A stretch of 64,000 nt of DNA from Denitratisoma oestradiolicum (GCF_902813185.1 NZ_LR778301.1:2852001-2916000); one strand, 5' to 3'; positions 42,349 to 51,683 are shown, counted from the stretch's first letter. Notes: a model not told the origin generated them from the letters alone. Numbers and translations are program-made.

Positions 42349-45300
42349 GGCGCCCCTCCCACATTTTCTGCAAGCGTTTCACCGAGACCGGCGAAGGCGT
42401 CTTCAGTTCCTGGGCAAACAGGGTCACCCGCAGCTCCTCCAGCAACCAGCGGAATTCCTCCATGAAGGGATCGGCCACGCCGCTCCTGGCCTGGACCCCG
42501 CGCTCCCGCTCGAAGGGCCGGGCCAGGGCCTGCCAGTCGGCCAGCAACCGCTCATCCCGGGCCGGATCGCTCCGGGCCTTTTCCAGGCGCAGGGCTGCCG
42601 CCTTCAGATAGCGGGGGTAATGGGCCAGCCGTTCCCAGGGCACGGCCAGGATGAACTGCCGGCCCAGCAAGGCGGCCACCTGGGCCTGGATGTCGGCGCA
42701 GGCGGCGGGAAAAGCCTTGGCCATGGCCGCCAGCTTTTTTTGCAGCAGGCCATGCTCGGTCAGCACCGTGCCCACCAGCCGGGCCACTTCCTGGGCCACC
42801 AGGGTCATGCGGCCCTTGGCCGCCACCACCCGGGCCTCGAAGTCGGCCTGATGGGCCGGCAGGGGCGCCATCATGCAGGTGCGCTCCAGGGTCGCGGCCA
42901 CCAGTTGATCCTTCAGCTCCTTCTCGGTGCCCAGGCTCATGAACTGCATGCCCAGTTCCCGGGGCAGGCTCTTTTCGATGAACTTCACCTGCTCCTTCAG
43001 GGCCAGGGCGAAGAGCCGGCGCAGACCGGCCCGATGCTTCTCGCGGGCCTTGTCCTCAGTGTCGAAGGCCCGCAAGGCGACGCTTTCGCCCTCATCCACC
43101 AAGGCCGGGAAACCGATCACCTCCCGCCCCCCCACCTTCACCTCCATCAGCTCCGGCAACTCGCCGAAGCTCCAGGCGGTGAGGCCCGTCAGTTCGCCCT
43201 CGCCAGCCTCGGTCTTCACCTCGGCTTGGGCGAAGCCCTGCTCCACCCGGCTGCCATACTGGGCGCGCAATTCGGGCAGGGAGCGGGAAAACCCCAAGGT
43301 GCCGCCATGCTCGTCAATGAGGCGGAAATTCATGGCCAGATGGGGCCGCAATTCGCCGACACGGAAAGCATCCAGGGGCAGCTTCATGGCCAGGGTGTCT
43401 TCCACGGCCCCGGTCAGAGCCTTGACCAGGGGCAGATCCCCCTCCCAGTCCCGATCGCAGAATTTTTCCGCGAAGCCGTCCAGGGGTTGCAGGCGATGGC
43501 GGTATTTCTGGGGCAGGGTCTTCAGCAGAGCGATGACCTTTTCCTTCAGCAGTCCCGGCACCAGCCATTCGCAGCGGGTGGCCGGCACCTGATTGAGGGC
43601 CACCAGGGGCAGGGAGAGGGTCACCCCATCATCCGTGGCGCCGGGGTCGTGCTTGTAGCTCAGCTTGTATTTCTGCCCGCGATGCTCCAGATGGGGCGGG
43701 AAGGCATCGGTGGTGATGCCCTCGGCCTCGTGGCGCATCAACTGCTCCTTTTGCAGGAACAGCAGCTTCGGGTCGGCCTGCTCCGCCTCACGGCGCCAGC
43801 GCTCGAAGGCCGCCAGACTGACGATGCCCTCGGGCAGCTTGGCATCGTAGAAGGCGTGGATCAGTTCCTCGTCCACCAGCACGTCGGGGCGGCGGGACTT
43901 GTGCTCCAGCTTTTCGATTTCCCGCATCAGCTTCTGATTGTGCTGGAGGAAACGCCACTGCTTCAGCCAGTCCTCCCCCACCTCACCCCGCACCAGGGCT
44001 TCCCGGATCAGAATCTCGCGGCTGAGTTTGGCGTCCCGGGGACCGTAGTTAACCCGCCGCCGGCCATGGATCAGCAGGCCGTGCAGGGTCACCCGTTCCC
44101 AGGCCACCACCTGGCCCGGCCCTTTTTCCCAGTGGGGTTCGAAGACATGGCTGCGGATCAGGTGGGCGCCCACCTCCTCCAGCCATTCCGGTTCGATGCG
44201 GGCCACGCAGCGGGCGAACAGCCGGGAGGTTTCCACCAGTTCCGCCGCCACGATCCAGCGCCCGGCCTTCTTCACCAGAGCAGAGCCGGGGTGGATGAAG
44301 TACTTGATGCCCCGTGCCCCCAGATAGTTCTGCTCCTCCTCGCTCTTCAGGCCGAGATGGCCCAAGAGGCCCGTGAGCAGGGCCTTGTGGATCGCCTCGT
44401 AGGAGCCCGGAACCTGATTTTCCTTCCAGCCATGTTCCGTACACAGCACATGGAGTTGCGCGTGCACGTCCCGCCACTCCCGCATGCGCATCCAGGAAAT
44501 GAACTCCCGCTTGCACCATTGGCGCTGCTTGTTGCTGGTTTCGTGTTTCCACACCTCGTCGGCGGCGTTCCACAGCTTGAGCCAGGTGAGAAACTCGGAC
44601 TTCTCGTCCTTCCATTTGGCATGGGCCTGATCGGCGCTGCCCGCCGCTTCCTGGGGGCGCTCCCGGGGGTCCTGCACCGACAGGGCGGCGGCGATCACCA
44701 GCATTTCCTTCAGACAGCCCCGCTCCCGGGCCGCCAGGATCATGCGACCGATCTTCGGGTCAAGCGGAAGCTTGGCGAGTCCCTCGCCAAGCGCAGTCAA
44801 CTGCCATCTCCCCTGCCCCCTTCCCGAGGAAGGGGGTGACTGGTCACCTCCCCCGCCTGGCGGGAGAGGAAGGGAGGGGGTGTTTTCATTGGCCCCCTGG
44901 GTGCTTTGCGTTTCACGCAAAGCACCCAGCTCCGCCAGCAACTGATAGCCATCGGCCACCATGCGCGGCGGGGGCGCTTCCAGGAAGGGGAAGTCTTCCA
45001 CGTCCCCCAGATGCAGGGACTTCATGCGCAGGATCACCCCGGCCAGCGAAGAGCGCAGGATTTCCGGGTCCGTGTGGGCGGGCCGCTTGTTGAAATCCTC
45101 TTCGGCGTAAAGGCGAAAGCACACGCCGGACGAAACCCGGCCGCAGCGCCCGGCCCGCTGCTTGGCCGCCGACTGGGCCACCGGCTCCACCTGCAACTGT
45201 TCCACCTTGTTGCGATGGCTGTAACGCTTGACCCGGGCCAGGCCGGCGTCGATCACATAGCGGATGCCCGGCACGGTGAGGGACGTTTCCGCCACATTGG

Positions 45301-46426
45301 TGGCCAGCACCACCCGCCGCCCCTGGTGACCGGCGAACACCCGGCTCTGCTCCTGGGCCGACTGGCGGGCGAACAGGGGCAGGATCTCCAGCCCCGGCGG
45401 ATGGTGCTTGCGCAGGGCTTCCGCCGCCTCCCGTATCTCCCGCTCCCCGGGCAGGAACACCAGCACATCCCCCGGCCCTTCCCGGTGGGCCTCGCTCACC
45501 GCCTCGACAATCGCATCGTTGATATCGCCTTCCCCCCTCCCCCTTCCCAAGGAAGGGGGTGACGGGTGTTCGCCGCTGCGCGGCTCCGTGCTCGTGGCTG
45601 GCCCCGCCTTGGGGCGGCCCGGCGGCGGGGCCGGGGTTTCCTCCCAGGGCCGGTAGCGCACCTCGATGGGATACAGCCGGCCCGAGACTTCGAACACCGG
45701 GCAATCGTTGAAGTGCTTGCTGAAGCGCTCCGCGTCCAGGGTGGCCGAGGTGACGATCACCTTCAGATCCGGCCGCCGGGGCAGCAACTGCTTCAGGTAG
45801 CCCAGCAGGAAATCGATGTTCAGGCTGCGCTCGTGAGCCTCGTCGAGGATGATGGTGTCGTAGGCACGGAGCAGCGGATCGCCCTGGGTTTCCGCCAGCA
45901 GGATGCCGTCCGTCATCAGCTTGATGTAGGTGTCGGACGAGGCCTTGTCGGTGAAGCGGATCTTGAAGCCCACATACTTGCCCAGCTCGCTCTTCAGTTC
46001 CTGGGCGATGCGCGTGGCCGTGGCCCGGGCCGCGATGCGGCGGGGCTGGGTGTGGCCGATCAGCCCGGCACAGCCCCGGCCCATCTCCAGGCAGATCTTG
46101 GGCAACTGGGTGGTCTTGCCCGAACCCGTCTCGCCGCAGATCACCACCACCTGGTTATCGCGGATGGCCTGGGCGATCTCCTCGCGCCGGGTATTGACCG
46201 GCAGGGCCTCGTCGTAGGTGATCGTGGGACGCGCCGCCAGCCGTGCGGCCAGACGGGCCTCGGCGGCAGTGGCGCCCCGGGGACTGCCCCGCTCGGCCTG
46301 AGCGGAGCGGCCGGGCTTCCTGCCGGCGCGGACGTCCTCGCGGCCCGGGGAAACGGAAATGTCGGCGTCAACGCCGGGCTGACGGTCGACCAACAAGCGC
46401 CGCAGGTTTTTAAGATCAGAACTCAC
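42341..46426 (-). CDS. hrpA: ATP-dependent RNA helicase HrpA (DEAH family)
   Basis: A 1,361-residue DEAH-box helicase, about 60 longer than E. coli HrpA. Walker A is CGETGSGKTTQLPK (near 97), the DEAH box is ILDEAHERSLNIDF (near 195), and motif VI is QRAGRCGR (near 427). HA2, OB and DUF3418 regions follow. Helicases of this type rescue collided ribosomes in E. coli. Two GC-rich palindromic repeats appear to be inserted in frame, giving Pro/Gly/Ser-rich loops near residues 270-300 (SPPSLGRGRGEG) and 510-540 (PPGGGGDQSPPSSGRGQG). The start is GTG 46426, overlapping the stop of intI by GTGA; a start further inside is possible. Confidence 0.93.
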   Translation of the reverse strand: MSSDLKNLRRLLVDRQPGVDADISVSPGREDVRAGRKPGRSAQAERGSPRGATAAEARLAARLAARPTITYDEALPVNTRREEIAQAIRDNQVVVICGETGSGKTTQLPKICLEMGRGCAGLIGHTQPRRIAARATATRIAQELKSELGKYVGFKIRFTDKASSDTYIKLMTDGILLAETQGDPLLRAYDTIILDEAHERSLNIDFLLGYLKQLLPRRPDLKVIVTSATLDAERFSKHFNDCPVFEVSGRLYPIEVRYRPWEETPAPPPGRPKAGPATSTEPRSGEHPSPPSLGRGRGEGDINDAIVEAVSEAHREGPGDVLVFLPGEREIREAAEALRKHHPPGLEILPLFARQSAQEQSRVFAGHQGRRVVLATNVAETSLTVPGIRYVIDAGLARVKRYSHRNKVEQLQVEPVAQSAAKQRAGRCGRVSSGVCFRLYAEEDFNKRPAHTDPEILRSSLAGVILRMKSLHLGDVEDFPFLEAPPPRMVADGYQLLAELGALRETQSTQGANENTPSLPLPPGGGGDQSPPSSGRGQGRWQLTALGEGLAKLPLDPKIGRMILAARERGCLKEMLVIAAALSVQDPRERPQEAAGSADQAHAKWKDEKSEFLTWLKLWNAADEVWKHETSNKQRQWCKREFISWMRMREWRDVHAQLHVLCTEHGWKENQVPGSYEAIHKALLTGLLGHLGLKSEEEQNYLGARGIKYFIHPGSALVKKAGRWIVAAELVETSRLFARCVARIEPEWLEEVGAHLIRSHVFEPHWEKGPGQVVAWERVTLHGLLIHGRRRVNYGPRDAKLSREILIREALVRGEVGEDWLKQWRFLQHNQKLMREIEKLEHKSRRPDVLVDEELIHAFYDAKLPEGIVSLAAFERWRREAEQADPKLLFLQKEQLMRHEAEGITTDAFPPHLEHRGQKYKLSYKHDPGATDDGVTLSLPLVALNQVPATRCEWLVPGLLKEKVIALLKTLPQKYRHRLQPLDGFAEKFCDRDWEGDLPLVKALTGAVEDTLAMKLPLDAFRVGELRPHLAMNFRLIDEHGGTLGFSRSLPELRAQYGSRVEQGFAQAEVKTEAGEGELTGLTAWSFGELPELMEVKVGGREVIGFPALVDEGESVALRAFDTEDKAREKHRAGLRRLFALALKEQVKFIEKSLPRELGMQFMSLGTEKELKDQLVAATLERTCMMAPLPAHQADFEARVVAAKGRMTLVAQEVARLVGTVLTEHGLLQKKLAAMAKAFPAACADIQAQVAALLGRQFILAVPWERLAHYPRYLKAAALRLEKARSDPARDERLLADWQALARPFERERGVQARSGVADPFMEEFRWLLEELRVTLFAQELKTPSPVSVKRLQKMWEGRHG
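44812..44881. repeat. GC-rich palindromic repeat inserted in frame in hrpA (site 1)
   Basis: Two adjacent palindromes (CCCCCTTCC-CGA-GGAAGGGGG and CCCCGCC-TGG-CGGG followed by AGGAAGGGAGGGGG) read in frame as a Pro/Gly-rich loop before the QLTALGEGLAKLPLDPK motif of the helicase C-terminal part. The same class of repeat lies between pilin genes at 33371-33471. Confidence 0.6.
45528..45561. repeat. GC-rich palindromic repeat inserted in frame in hrpA (site 2)
   Basis: CCCCTTCC-CAA-GGAAGGGG within CTTCCCCCCTCCCCTTCC. It reads in frame as HPSPPSLGRGRGEG between the YRPWEE strand and the DINDAIVEAV helix, where other HrpA proteins are continuous. Confidence 0.6.
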
Positions 46427-47421
46427 AGATGATCAAGGGGACTGACAACACCCTTGCCGCCCCGATTGAGCACATGGGTGTAGATCATGGTGGTGGAAAC
46501 GTCGGAATGGCCCAGCAGTTCCTGCACGGTGCGAATGTCGTAACCCGACTCCAGCAGATGGGTGGCGAAGGAATGGCGCAGGGTATGGGTACTGGCCGGT
46601 TTGGCGATGCCGGCCATACCCAGGCACTTCTTGATGGCCCGTTGCAGCGCGGTTTCATGGGTATGGTGGCGGCGTTCGATGCCCGTGCGTGGATCAACCG
46701 AAAGCTCACGGGAAGGAAACACCCAGAACCAGCCCCATTCCAGCGCCGCCTTGGGATACTTTTTCTCCAGTGCATCAGGCATCCACACGCCCGGCCGTCC
46801 GGCGGCCCGGTCCCCCTCCCAGATGGCACGCACTTTCACCAGATGGGCCTGCAAATCCGCCACCAGGGCCTGGGGCAGCATGGTCACCCTATCCTTGCCG
46901 CCCTTGCCGTCCCGCACCAGCACCTCGCCCCGGGCGAAATCCACGTCTTTCACCCGCAAACGCACCGCCTCCATCAGGCGCATGCCCGTGCCGTAAAGCA
47001 AACGGGCCATGAGGCCGTGGGTGCCTTCCATCAAGGCCAGCAGCCGCTGTACCTCCTGTCGGGAAAGCACCGCCGGCAAGCGCTGGGGCTTCTTGGCCCG
47101 GACCACCTCCTTCAGCCAGGGCAGATCCACCTTCAATATCTCGCGATAGAGAAAGAGCAGGGAGGACAGGGCCTGATGCTGGGTGGCCGCCGCCACATTG
47201 CCCTCCACGGCCAGATGGGTAAGAAAGGCCGTCACCTCCGTCTCCCCCATCTCGGCAGGATGGCGCTTGTCATGAAACAGAATAAAGCGTCTAATCCAGC
47301 CGACATAAGCACGCTCGGTTCGCAGACTGTAATGCCGAACCCGCAGCGCCGCTCGAACCTCATCCAGCAGCCTGGGCTTGGGGGAATCAATGGGTGCAGG
47401 ATAATCCGGGGAGACTGTCAT
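46423..47421 (-). CDS. intI: Integron integrase (IntI-type tyrosine recombinase)
   Basis: A 332-residue integron integrase. The catalytic set is R in YGTGMRLMEAVRL, K in GKGGKDRV, H-x-x-R in HTLRHSFATHLL, H in LLGHSDVSTT and Y in MIYTHV. It carries the IntI-specific extra patch (GVWMPDALEKKYPKA, WGWFWVFPSRELSVDPRTG, ERRHHTHETALQRAIK) that separates integron integrases from XerCD. Start ATG 47421; the frame extends to a TTG at 47460. It reads away from the cassettes. Its stop overlaps the hrpA start by four bases. Confidence 0.95.
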   Translation of the reverse strand: MTVSPDYPAPIDSPKPRLLDEVRAALRVRHYSLRTERAYVGWIRRFILFHDKRHPAEMGETEVTAFLTHLAVEGNVAAATQHQALSSLLFLYREILKVDLPWLKEVVRAKKPQRLPAVLSRQEVQRLLALMEGTHGLMARLLYGTGMRLMEAVRLRVKDVDFARGEVLVRDGKGGKDRVTMLPQALVADLQAHLVKVRAIWEGDRAAGRPGVWMPDALEKKYPKAALEWGWFWVFPSRELSVDPRTGIERRHHTHETALQRAIKKCLGMAGIAKPASTHTLRHSFATHLLESGYDIRTVQELLGHSDVSTTMIYTHVLNRGGKGVVSPLDHL

Positions 47422-47473
47422 GATAAAAATTTGCAGTCCTGAGAAATCAATAAATTGCAAAACAGAAGTACGG

Positions 47474-47502
47474 ATTATACAGAGCCCAGAAAGTCATTAC
47501 AC
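47474..47502 (-). promoter_or_regulatory. Candidate intI promoter
   Basis: On the minus strand GTGTAA is followed after 17 bp by a perfect TATAAT (47479-47474), 53 bp before the intI ATG. The -35 box is weak. No clear LexA box is seen. Confidence 0.35.
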
Positions 47503-47525
47503 GACACTTATGCTGTCGACATTAC

Positions 47526-47532
47526 GTTGGGC
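47526..47532 (+). promoter_or_regulatory. Candidate attI core site GTTGGGC
   Basis: GTTGGGC fits the GTTRRRY core, oriented toward the cassettes, 105 bp upstream of intI where attI is expected. It matches the R'' half (GCCCAAC) of the first and fourth attC sites. The boundary of attI itself cannot be fixed from sequence. Confidence 0.55.
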
Positions 47533-47661
47533 CTCTTAGACCTCAGCACTGCATCGACGATGAAAGCATTACATGAATCGTTCGTGAGACACCTGCCAAT
47601 ACGCAAAGACCGCCACCCTGCAAGCAAATGCGGCGACCGACTTGATTTCCGCACTGGCAAT

Positions 47662-48726
47662 TCAACCCCTCAGGCAATCGTATTCCGTGCAGGCATCAGC
47701 TTCAAACCCATTCGGCTGACCGAGCGCCCAGGCAATGGCTTCGCGCAGCCGGGCCAACGCATCGCGGCTTTCCGGTAAATAGTCCCCATAGGCGTGGAAC
47801 TCGTGGTTCATATGCGTCCAGACATCCAAGCGCACCCGGCTACCCTGGGCGGCAACCGTCGCCGCAAAATCACGGATCATGTCGACGAGGATTTCCTTGC
47901 CGCCGGCCTGCAGGTATATCGGCCCCAGATCGTGGAAATCCTGGCAGATCGGCGACAGTTCGGCGTCGCTCAGGATCTGGTCGCCTTTGAGCCAGTCTGC
48001 GAACTGCAAGGTCATGTAGCCCTGAACGAGGTCGTAGGGATCGTTGCCGAACTGGCTCTCGCCTCGCCGGCCAACATCGGTCCACGGGCTGAGGCCAAGT
48101 GTCAGTGCTGGTTTAGGCAACCCTGCCTGGTGCAGCCTGACCAGGGTCATCAAGGCCAGGTGGCCACCAGCCGAATCTCCGCAGAGCACGATTGTCGCCG
48201 GGTCGATACCACGTTCGAGCAGATAGTTGTATGCCGCCAGGCCATCTTCGAGTTGTGCCGGGTGCGGGTGCTCTGGCGTCAACCGGTAGTCCGGGGCGAA
48301 CACCGCGGCGCCCAGCGTGTGGGCAAGGCAGGCGGTGAAATGATGCGACACGCCGGCGTAAAAGGTGTAGCCACCGCCATGAAAATGAAGCAGTGTGGCG
48401 TCGCTGTGGCGAACCTGCGGTACGAACCAGTGGCCGCGCGGCTCGCATTCTCCAGTGGGCCGGACATCGACATCGGGAAAGGTTTCGAGCAGCGCATAGA
48501 GGCTGTCGAAATAGGCCCGGCTGGCCGCGATGTCGTTGCTCAGACGAAAAGCATGGTTGAACTGGGCACGGATATACAGCGTTCCGTATTCGACGAGGAA
48601 AGGCCACTCTGCCACGAGCCGCCGGCCCAGCGCACGCCGGATCAGCACCTTGGCCGCGATCCACCCCGAAATCGCCATGCTTCGCAGCTTGTGTGAAACA
48701 CGGCCCTGAATTATCGTTTTTTTCAT
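47662..48726 (-). CDS. Alpha/beta hydrolase (HSL-type esterase), cassette 1
   Basis: A hormone-sensitive-lipase-family esterase of 354 residues from ATG 48726 (MKKTIIQGRVSH); an upstream ATG at 48756 would add 10. It has the oxyanion motif HFHGGGYT, nucleophile GDSAGGH, catalytic Asp in EILVDMIRD and catalytic His in MNHEFHAYGD. Likely a carboxylester hydrolase of short acyl esters. It lies in the first cassette but is read toward attI, opposite to normal cassette genes, and diverges from the AraC-type regulator 75 bp away, its probable regulator. Confidence 0.88.
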   Translation of the reverse strand: MKKTIIQGRVSHKLRSMAISGWIAAKVLIRRALGRRLVAEWPFLVEYGTLYIRAQFNHAFRLSNDIAASRAYFDSLYALLETFPDVDVRPTGECEPRGHWFVPQVRHSDATLLHFHGGGYTFYAGVSHHFTACLAHTLGAAVFAPDYRLTPEHPHPAQLEDGLAAYNYLLERGIDPATIVLCGDSAGGHLALMTLVRLHQAGLPKPALTLGLSPWTDVGRRGESQFGNDPYDLVQGYMTLQFADWLKGDQILSDAELSPICQDFHDLGPIYLQAGGKEILVDMIRDFAATVAAQGSRVRLDVWTHMNHEFHAYGDYLPESRDALARLREAIAWALGQPNGFEADACTEYDCLRG

Positions 48727-48801
48727 CTGAAGCTCCGACGTTTGCATTGCCGCCATGTTGCCGACGACGTATTTCCCTTGCTAGAACGGAAACGACATCG
48801 A

Positions 48802-49710
48802 ATGACCCGCACTACCGCCTTCATGCACATCCCTTCACCCGCCCTTGGCGCTTGCATGCTGGCCGGCGTCGAACGCGACACGCGCGGCTGTGTGCTGAAC
48901 GATGCAGAACGTTTCAATTACTACCCGGCGACGCCGATGGCAGTGATTTCATGGATTTTTGAGGGGGCTCTGCATGTGGTGGAGGAGCGTGGGGCGAGTC
49001 CCCGGCCCACACTCGGACCGGCCTTGCCGCGTCTCGTCTTTTCCGGGCCGCAACGCCGCCCTTCAGTCAGTTGGTCGCCGGGGGCAGTACATGCGCTATC
49101 GGTCGGCTTCTATCCCGAAGCCCTCTGCCGCCTTATCTGCCAGCCCATGGAAACCTACCTCGACCAGCACCTGCCACTGGAAGCAGTTGCGTCGCTGCCC
49201 CTCTTGCAGGCCTGCCAGTCGATCATCGACGCCCGCGATGACGACCCATTTGCGATGCTGGAAGCGTATTTTCAGCCCCTATGGTGCGAACCGGGCCGAG
49301 CCAGCCCGGCACCCTATCTCGGCGATTGGGTGCGCTCTCTCGCTACCCGCGCCGCGCATTCGACCGCCGGGCGGAGCCTGCGCCAGCTGCAACGCCGCGT
49401 CCGTGACTGGACCGGACAGAGCTACCGCGACCTGCAACTTTTCACACGCGTCGAGGAGGCATTCATCCACCGCATCGGGGCGCACGTCAGCAGCGCACCG
49501 GACCTTGCCGCCATCGCCGCCGATGCGGGCTTCGCCGACCAGTCGCACATGGGGCGTGAAATCCGCCGAGTCACCGGCCTGTCGCCGGCTCGCTTTGGCG
49601 AGTGCCTAACGAACGACGAGGCATTTTGGTACTACCGCTTGATTGCCGGAGAACTGAGGCAACAACCCGTTGTTCCTACAAAGCCGATGTACCAAGGCCC
49701 AATCGGGTAA
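48802..49710 (+). CDS. AraC-family transcriptional regulator, cassette 1
   Basis: A 302-residue regulator. The C-terminal helix-turn-helix region is LAAIAADAGFADQSHMGREIRRVTG, shown as landmark, with SPARFGE ending typical of AraC/XylS proteins. An N-terminal sensing domain of about 190 residues precedes it. ATG 48802 has a weak ribosome binding site. Divergent to the esterase gene, so it likely controls it. The last three codons (Ile-Gly-stop) lie inside the group II intron. Without the intron the frame would run on through attC1, so the intron supplies the stop. Confidence 0.85.
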   Translation: MTRTTAFMHIPSPALGACMLAGVERDTRGCVLNDAERFNYYPATPMAVISWIFEGALHVVEERGASPRPTLGPALPRLVFSGPQRRPSVSWSPGAVHALSVGFYPEALCRLICQPMETYLDQHLPLEAVASLPLLQACQSIIDARDDDPFAMLEAYFQPLWCEPGRASPAPYLGDWVRSLATRAAHSTAGRSLRQLQRRVRDWTGQSYRDLQLFTRVEEAFIHRIGAHVSSAPDLAAIAADAGFADQSHMGREIRRVTGLSPARFGECLTNDEAFWYYRLIAGELRQQPVVPTKPMYQGPIG

Positions 49711-51683
49711 GGGCCGGTTTCTAACCGGCCCTCCCCACACCACCCACCGTGCGGGTCCGCAGTGGGCGGTTCAACGAGTTGGCTCGCTCGGCGACGACGA
49801 ATAACCCTGCGCCTGGCACCAAAGCGTCTTGATGCTCGGCAGCCCCTGGGCCAGGAACCAGTCATTATTCAACGCCTGCTGCATCGCCGGGGTGCGCGCC
49901 ATGTGCCAGCAACTCTTGCTGCTGGTGCCATGCTGGATCACTGTCTTCAGGCTCACGCCCAAGGCCAGCAGCCGGTTGATCTTTGTGCGCGGCCAGCGCC
50001 ATTGTTTCCAATGGCACATGCGGATGCGTCTTCTGATCCACTCGTCCAGTTCCGGGATCGGCCGGTAATACTCGCTGATACCAAAGTATCCCAGCCAGCC
50101 CCGCACGTACTGTCCCAGCTTGTGCAGCCTGTACTCCATGGACACCCCCCAGCTTCTGCCGGTGAGTTCCCTCACTCGGTGCTTGAATGCCTCCAGCTTC
50201 TTTTCCAGCCAGCGGATTTTGCCCCGGATGATGGTAAAGCCCAGAAAGCCGCATTCGCTCATCTTCGCCACCTTGCTTTTGGCCGGGTTGCGTTTGAGCT
50301 TCAGTCGTCCTTCCAGGTAGCGCGTCAAACTTTGCATGACCCGCTCCCCCGCTCGCCGGCTTTTGACCAGCACGACCATATCGTCGGCGTACCGCGCGAA
50401 GTGATGCCCGCGCCGTTCGAGTTCATGATCAAGTTCGTTGAGCAGGATATTGGCCAGGAGCGGCGACAATGGACCGCCCTGGGGCGTTCCAATGTCGTTG
50501 GGCTCGATGTGCTCACCGACCTGCACGCCAGCGCGCAGGTAGCGGCCAATCAGGGCCAGCAGCGCTTTGTCGCGGATCGTGCGTCCGAGTATCTTCATCA
50601 ACACGTCGTGATTGACAGTGTCGAAGAATTTGGCGAGGTCGATGTCCACGGCCATGGCGTAGCCGTCCTTCACATGCCGTTGTACCTGTCTGATGGCCTG
50701 GTGTGCATTGCGGCCCGGTCTGAAGCCGAAACTCGATGCCGAGAAGCTCGGATCGAAGATCGGCGTGAGCACTTGGGCGATGGCTTGCTGGATGACCCGG
50801 TCCATGACGGTCGGGATGCCCAGCAGCCGCTTGCCCCCGTCGTCCTTGGGTATTTCAACCCGGCGGACGGCGCTGGGGCGGTAGCGCCCGGTTTCGAGTT
50901 GGTGACGGATGTCTTCCCAGTGCGTTCGCAGGTAGGCGGGAAAGTCTTCAATGGTGACGCCATCGATTCCCGGCGCCCCTTTGTTGGCTTTCACACGGTT
51001 CCACGCGGTGCGCAGGTTGTCGCTGGCAAGCACCGCTGTCATCCACTCGGTTGTTTCCACTTCGTCTCGTCTTGGTTCAAGGCTCGGTTCGGATTGTTCG
51101 CCGGCTCGCCTTCCCCGTCTGGGGATACTTCGGCTTCGCCAAGATCGCTCCGTCTGCTCCTTGCGTTTCGTTGTTTGATCCTTCACCGGGCCACAACCTG
51201 CCCGGCTACTATGATCGCTGCTGACTTCTGCCGCTTCACATCGGTCATTGCTGGCCGTTGCGCTGTGTCGGTTGCTGAACGTCGCTGTCCTGTTCGATCG
51301 CCCTTGATGCGTGACAGCCCGCATCGGCGCTGGTCGATTGGGACTGGCTCGACCCGGCCACCTCTCGTTCAGCTTCCACCACCGCTCGCGCGGCAGATCT
51401 CCCCAGGTAAGAACGCGATGTTTCCGTGCACAAGCGCTGCATTTACCGTAGGCGCCGTACCGTCGGGCTTCGCTGTGTGGTGCCAGCTCGCCTCGGCTCC
51501 CTCGGCCTTCTATGCAGTTTCTGTTCGTCACCTCGCACGTTTGCGCTCCGGCTTCCTCCGGACAAGCCCTCGCGGCCTTGCCCTTGCCTTCGGCTAGTGG
51601 TTATCATGAATCCATGACGAATCCATGTCGGTACTCCCACAGGGGACTTCCACCCCATTACATCGCGCCCATGCTGGGCGCAC
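49702..51683 (-). mobile_element. Group II intron (IIC-attC type) inserted in attC1
   Basis: The 1,982-bp intron begins GTGCGCCCAGCATGGGCGCG (51683 downward) and ends ACCCGAT at 49702. Near the 3' end a 9-bp hairpin (GGGCCGGTT...AACCGGCCC, 49711-49731) fits domain VI, preceded by a stem-loop region fitting domain V. Removing it restores GCCCA|AC, a perfect attC R'' site, which fixes both ends to the base. The encoded protein has no HNH endonuclease domain. Insertion into the bottom strand of attC is the hallmark of IIC-attC introns. Confidence 0.88.
49771..51060 (-). CDS. ltrA: Group II intron reverse transcriptase/maturase
   Basis: A reverse transcriptase of 429 residues from the suggested GTG start (VETTEWM); the frame is open up to 51531 through intron domain I, so the true start is uncertain. 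It has RT motifs KANKGAPGIDGV, IPTVMDRVIQQAIAQVL, IDLAKFFDTVNHDVLM, GTPQGGPLSPLLANILL and the catalytic YADD (RYADDMVVLV). A maturase X domain follows (RLHKLGQYVRGWLGYFGI). It ends without an endonuclease domain, as in group IIC. Required for splicing and for retrotransposition into attC. Confidence 0.93.
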   Translation of the reverse strand: METTEWMTAVLASDNLRTAWNRVKANKGAPGIDGVTIEDFPAYLRTHWEDIRHQLETGRYRPSAVRRVEIPKDDGGKRLLGIPTVMDRVIQQAIAQVLTPIFDPSFSASSFGFRPGRNAHQAIRQVQRHVKDGYAMAVDIDLAKFFDTVNHDVLMKILGRTIRDKALLALIGRYLRAGVQVGEHIEPNDIGTPQGGPLSPLLANILLNELDHELERRGHHFARYADDMVVLVKSRRAGERVMQSLTRYLEGRLKLKRNPAKSKVAKMSECGFLGFTIIRGKIRWLEKKLEAFKHRVRELTGRSWGVSMEYRLHKLGQYVRGWLGYFGISEYYRPIPELDEWIRRRIRMCHWKQWRWPRTKINRLLALGVSLKTVIQHGTSSKSCWHMARTPAMQQALNNDWFLAQGLPSIKTLWCQAQGYSSSPSEPTR

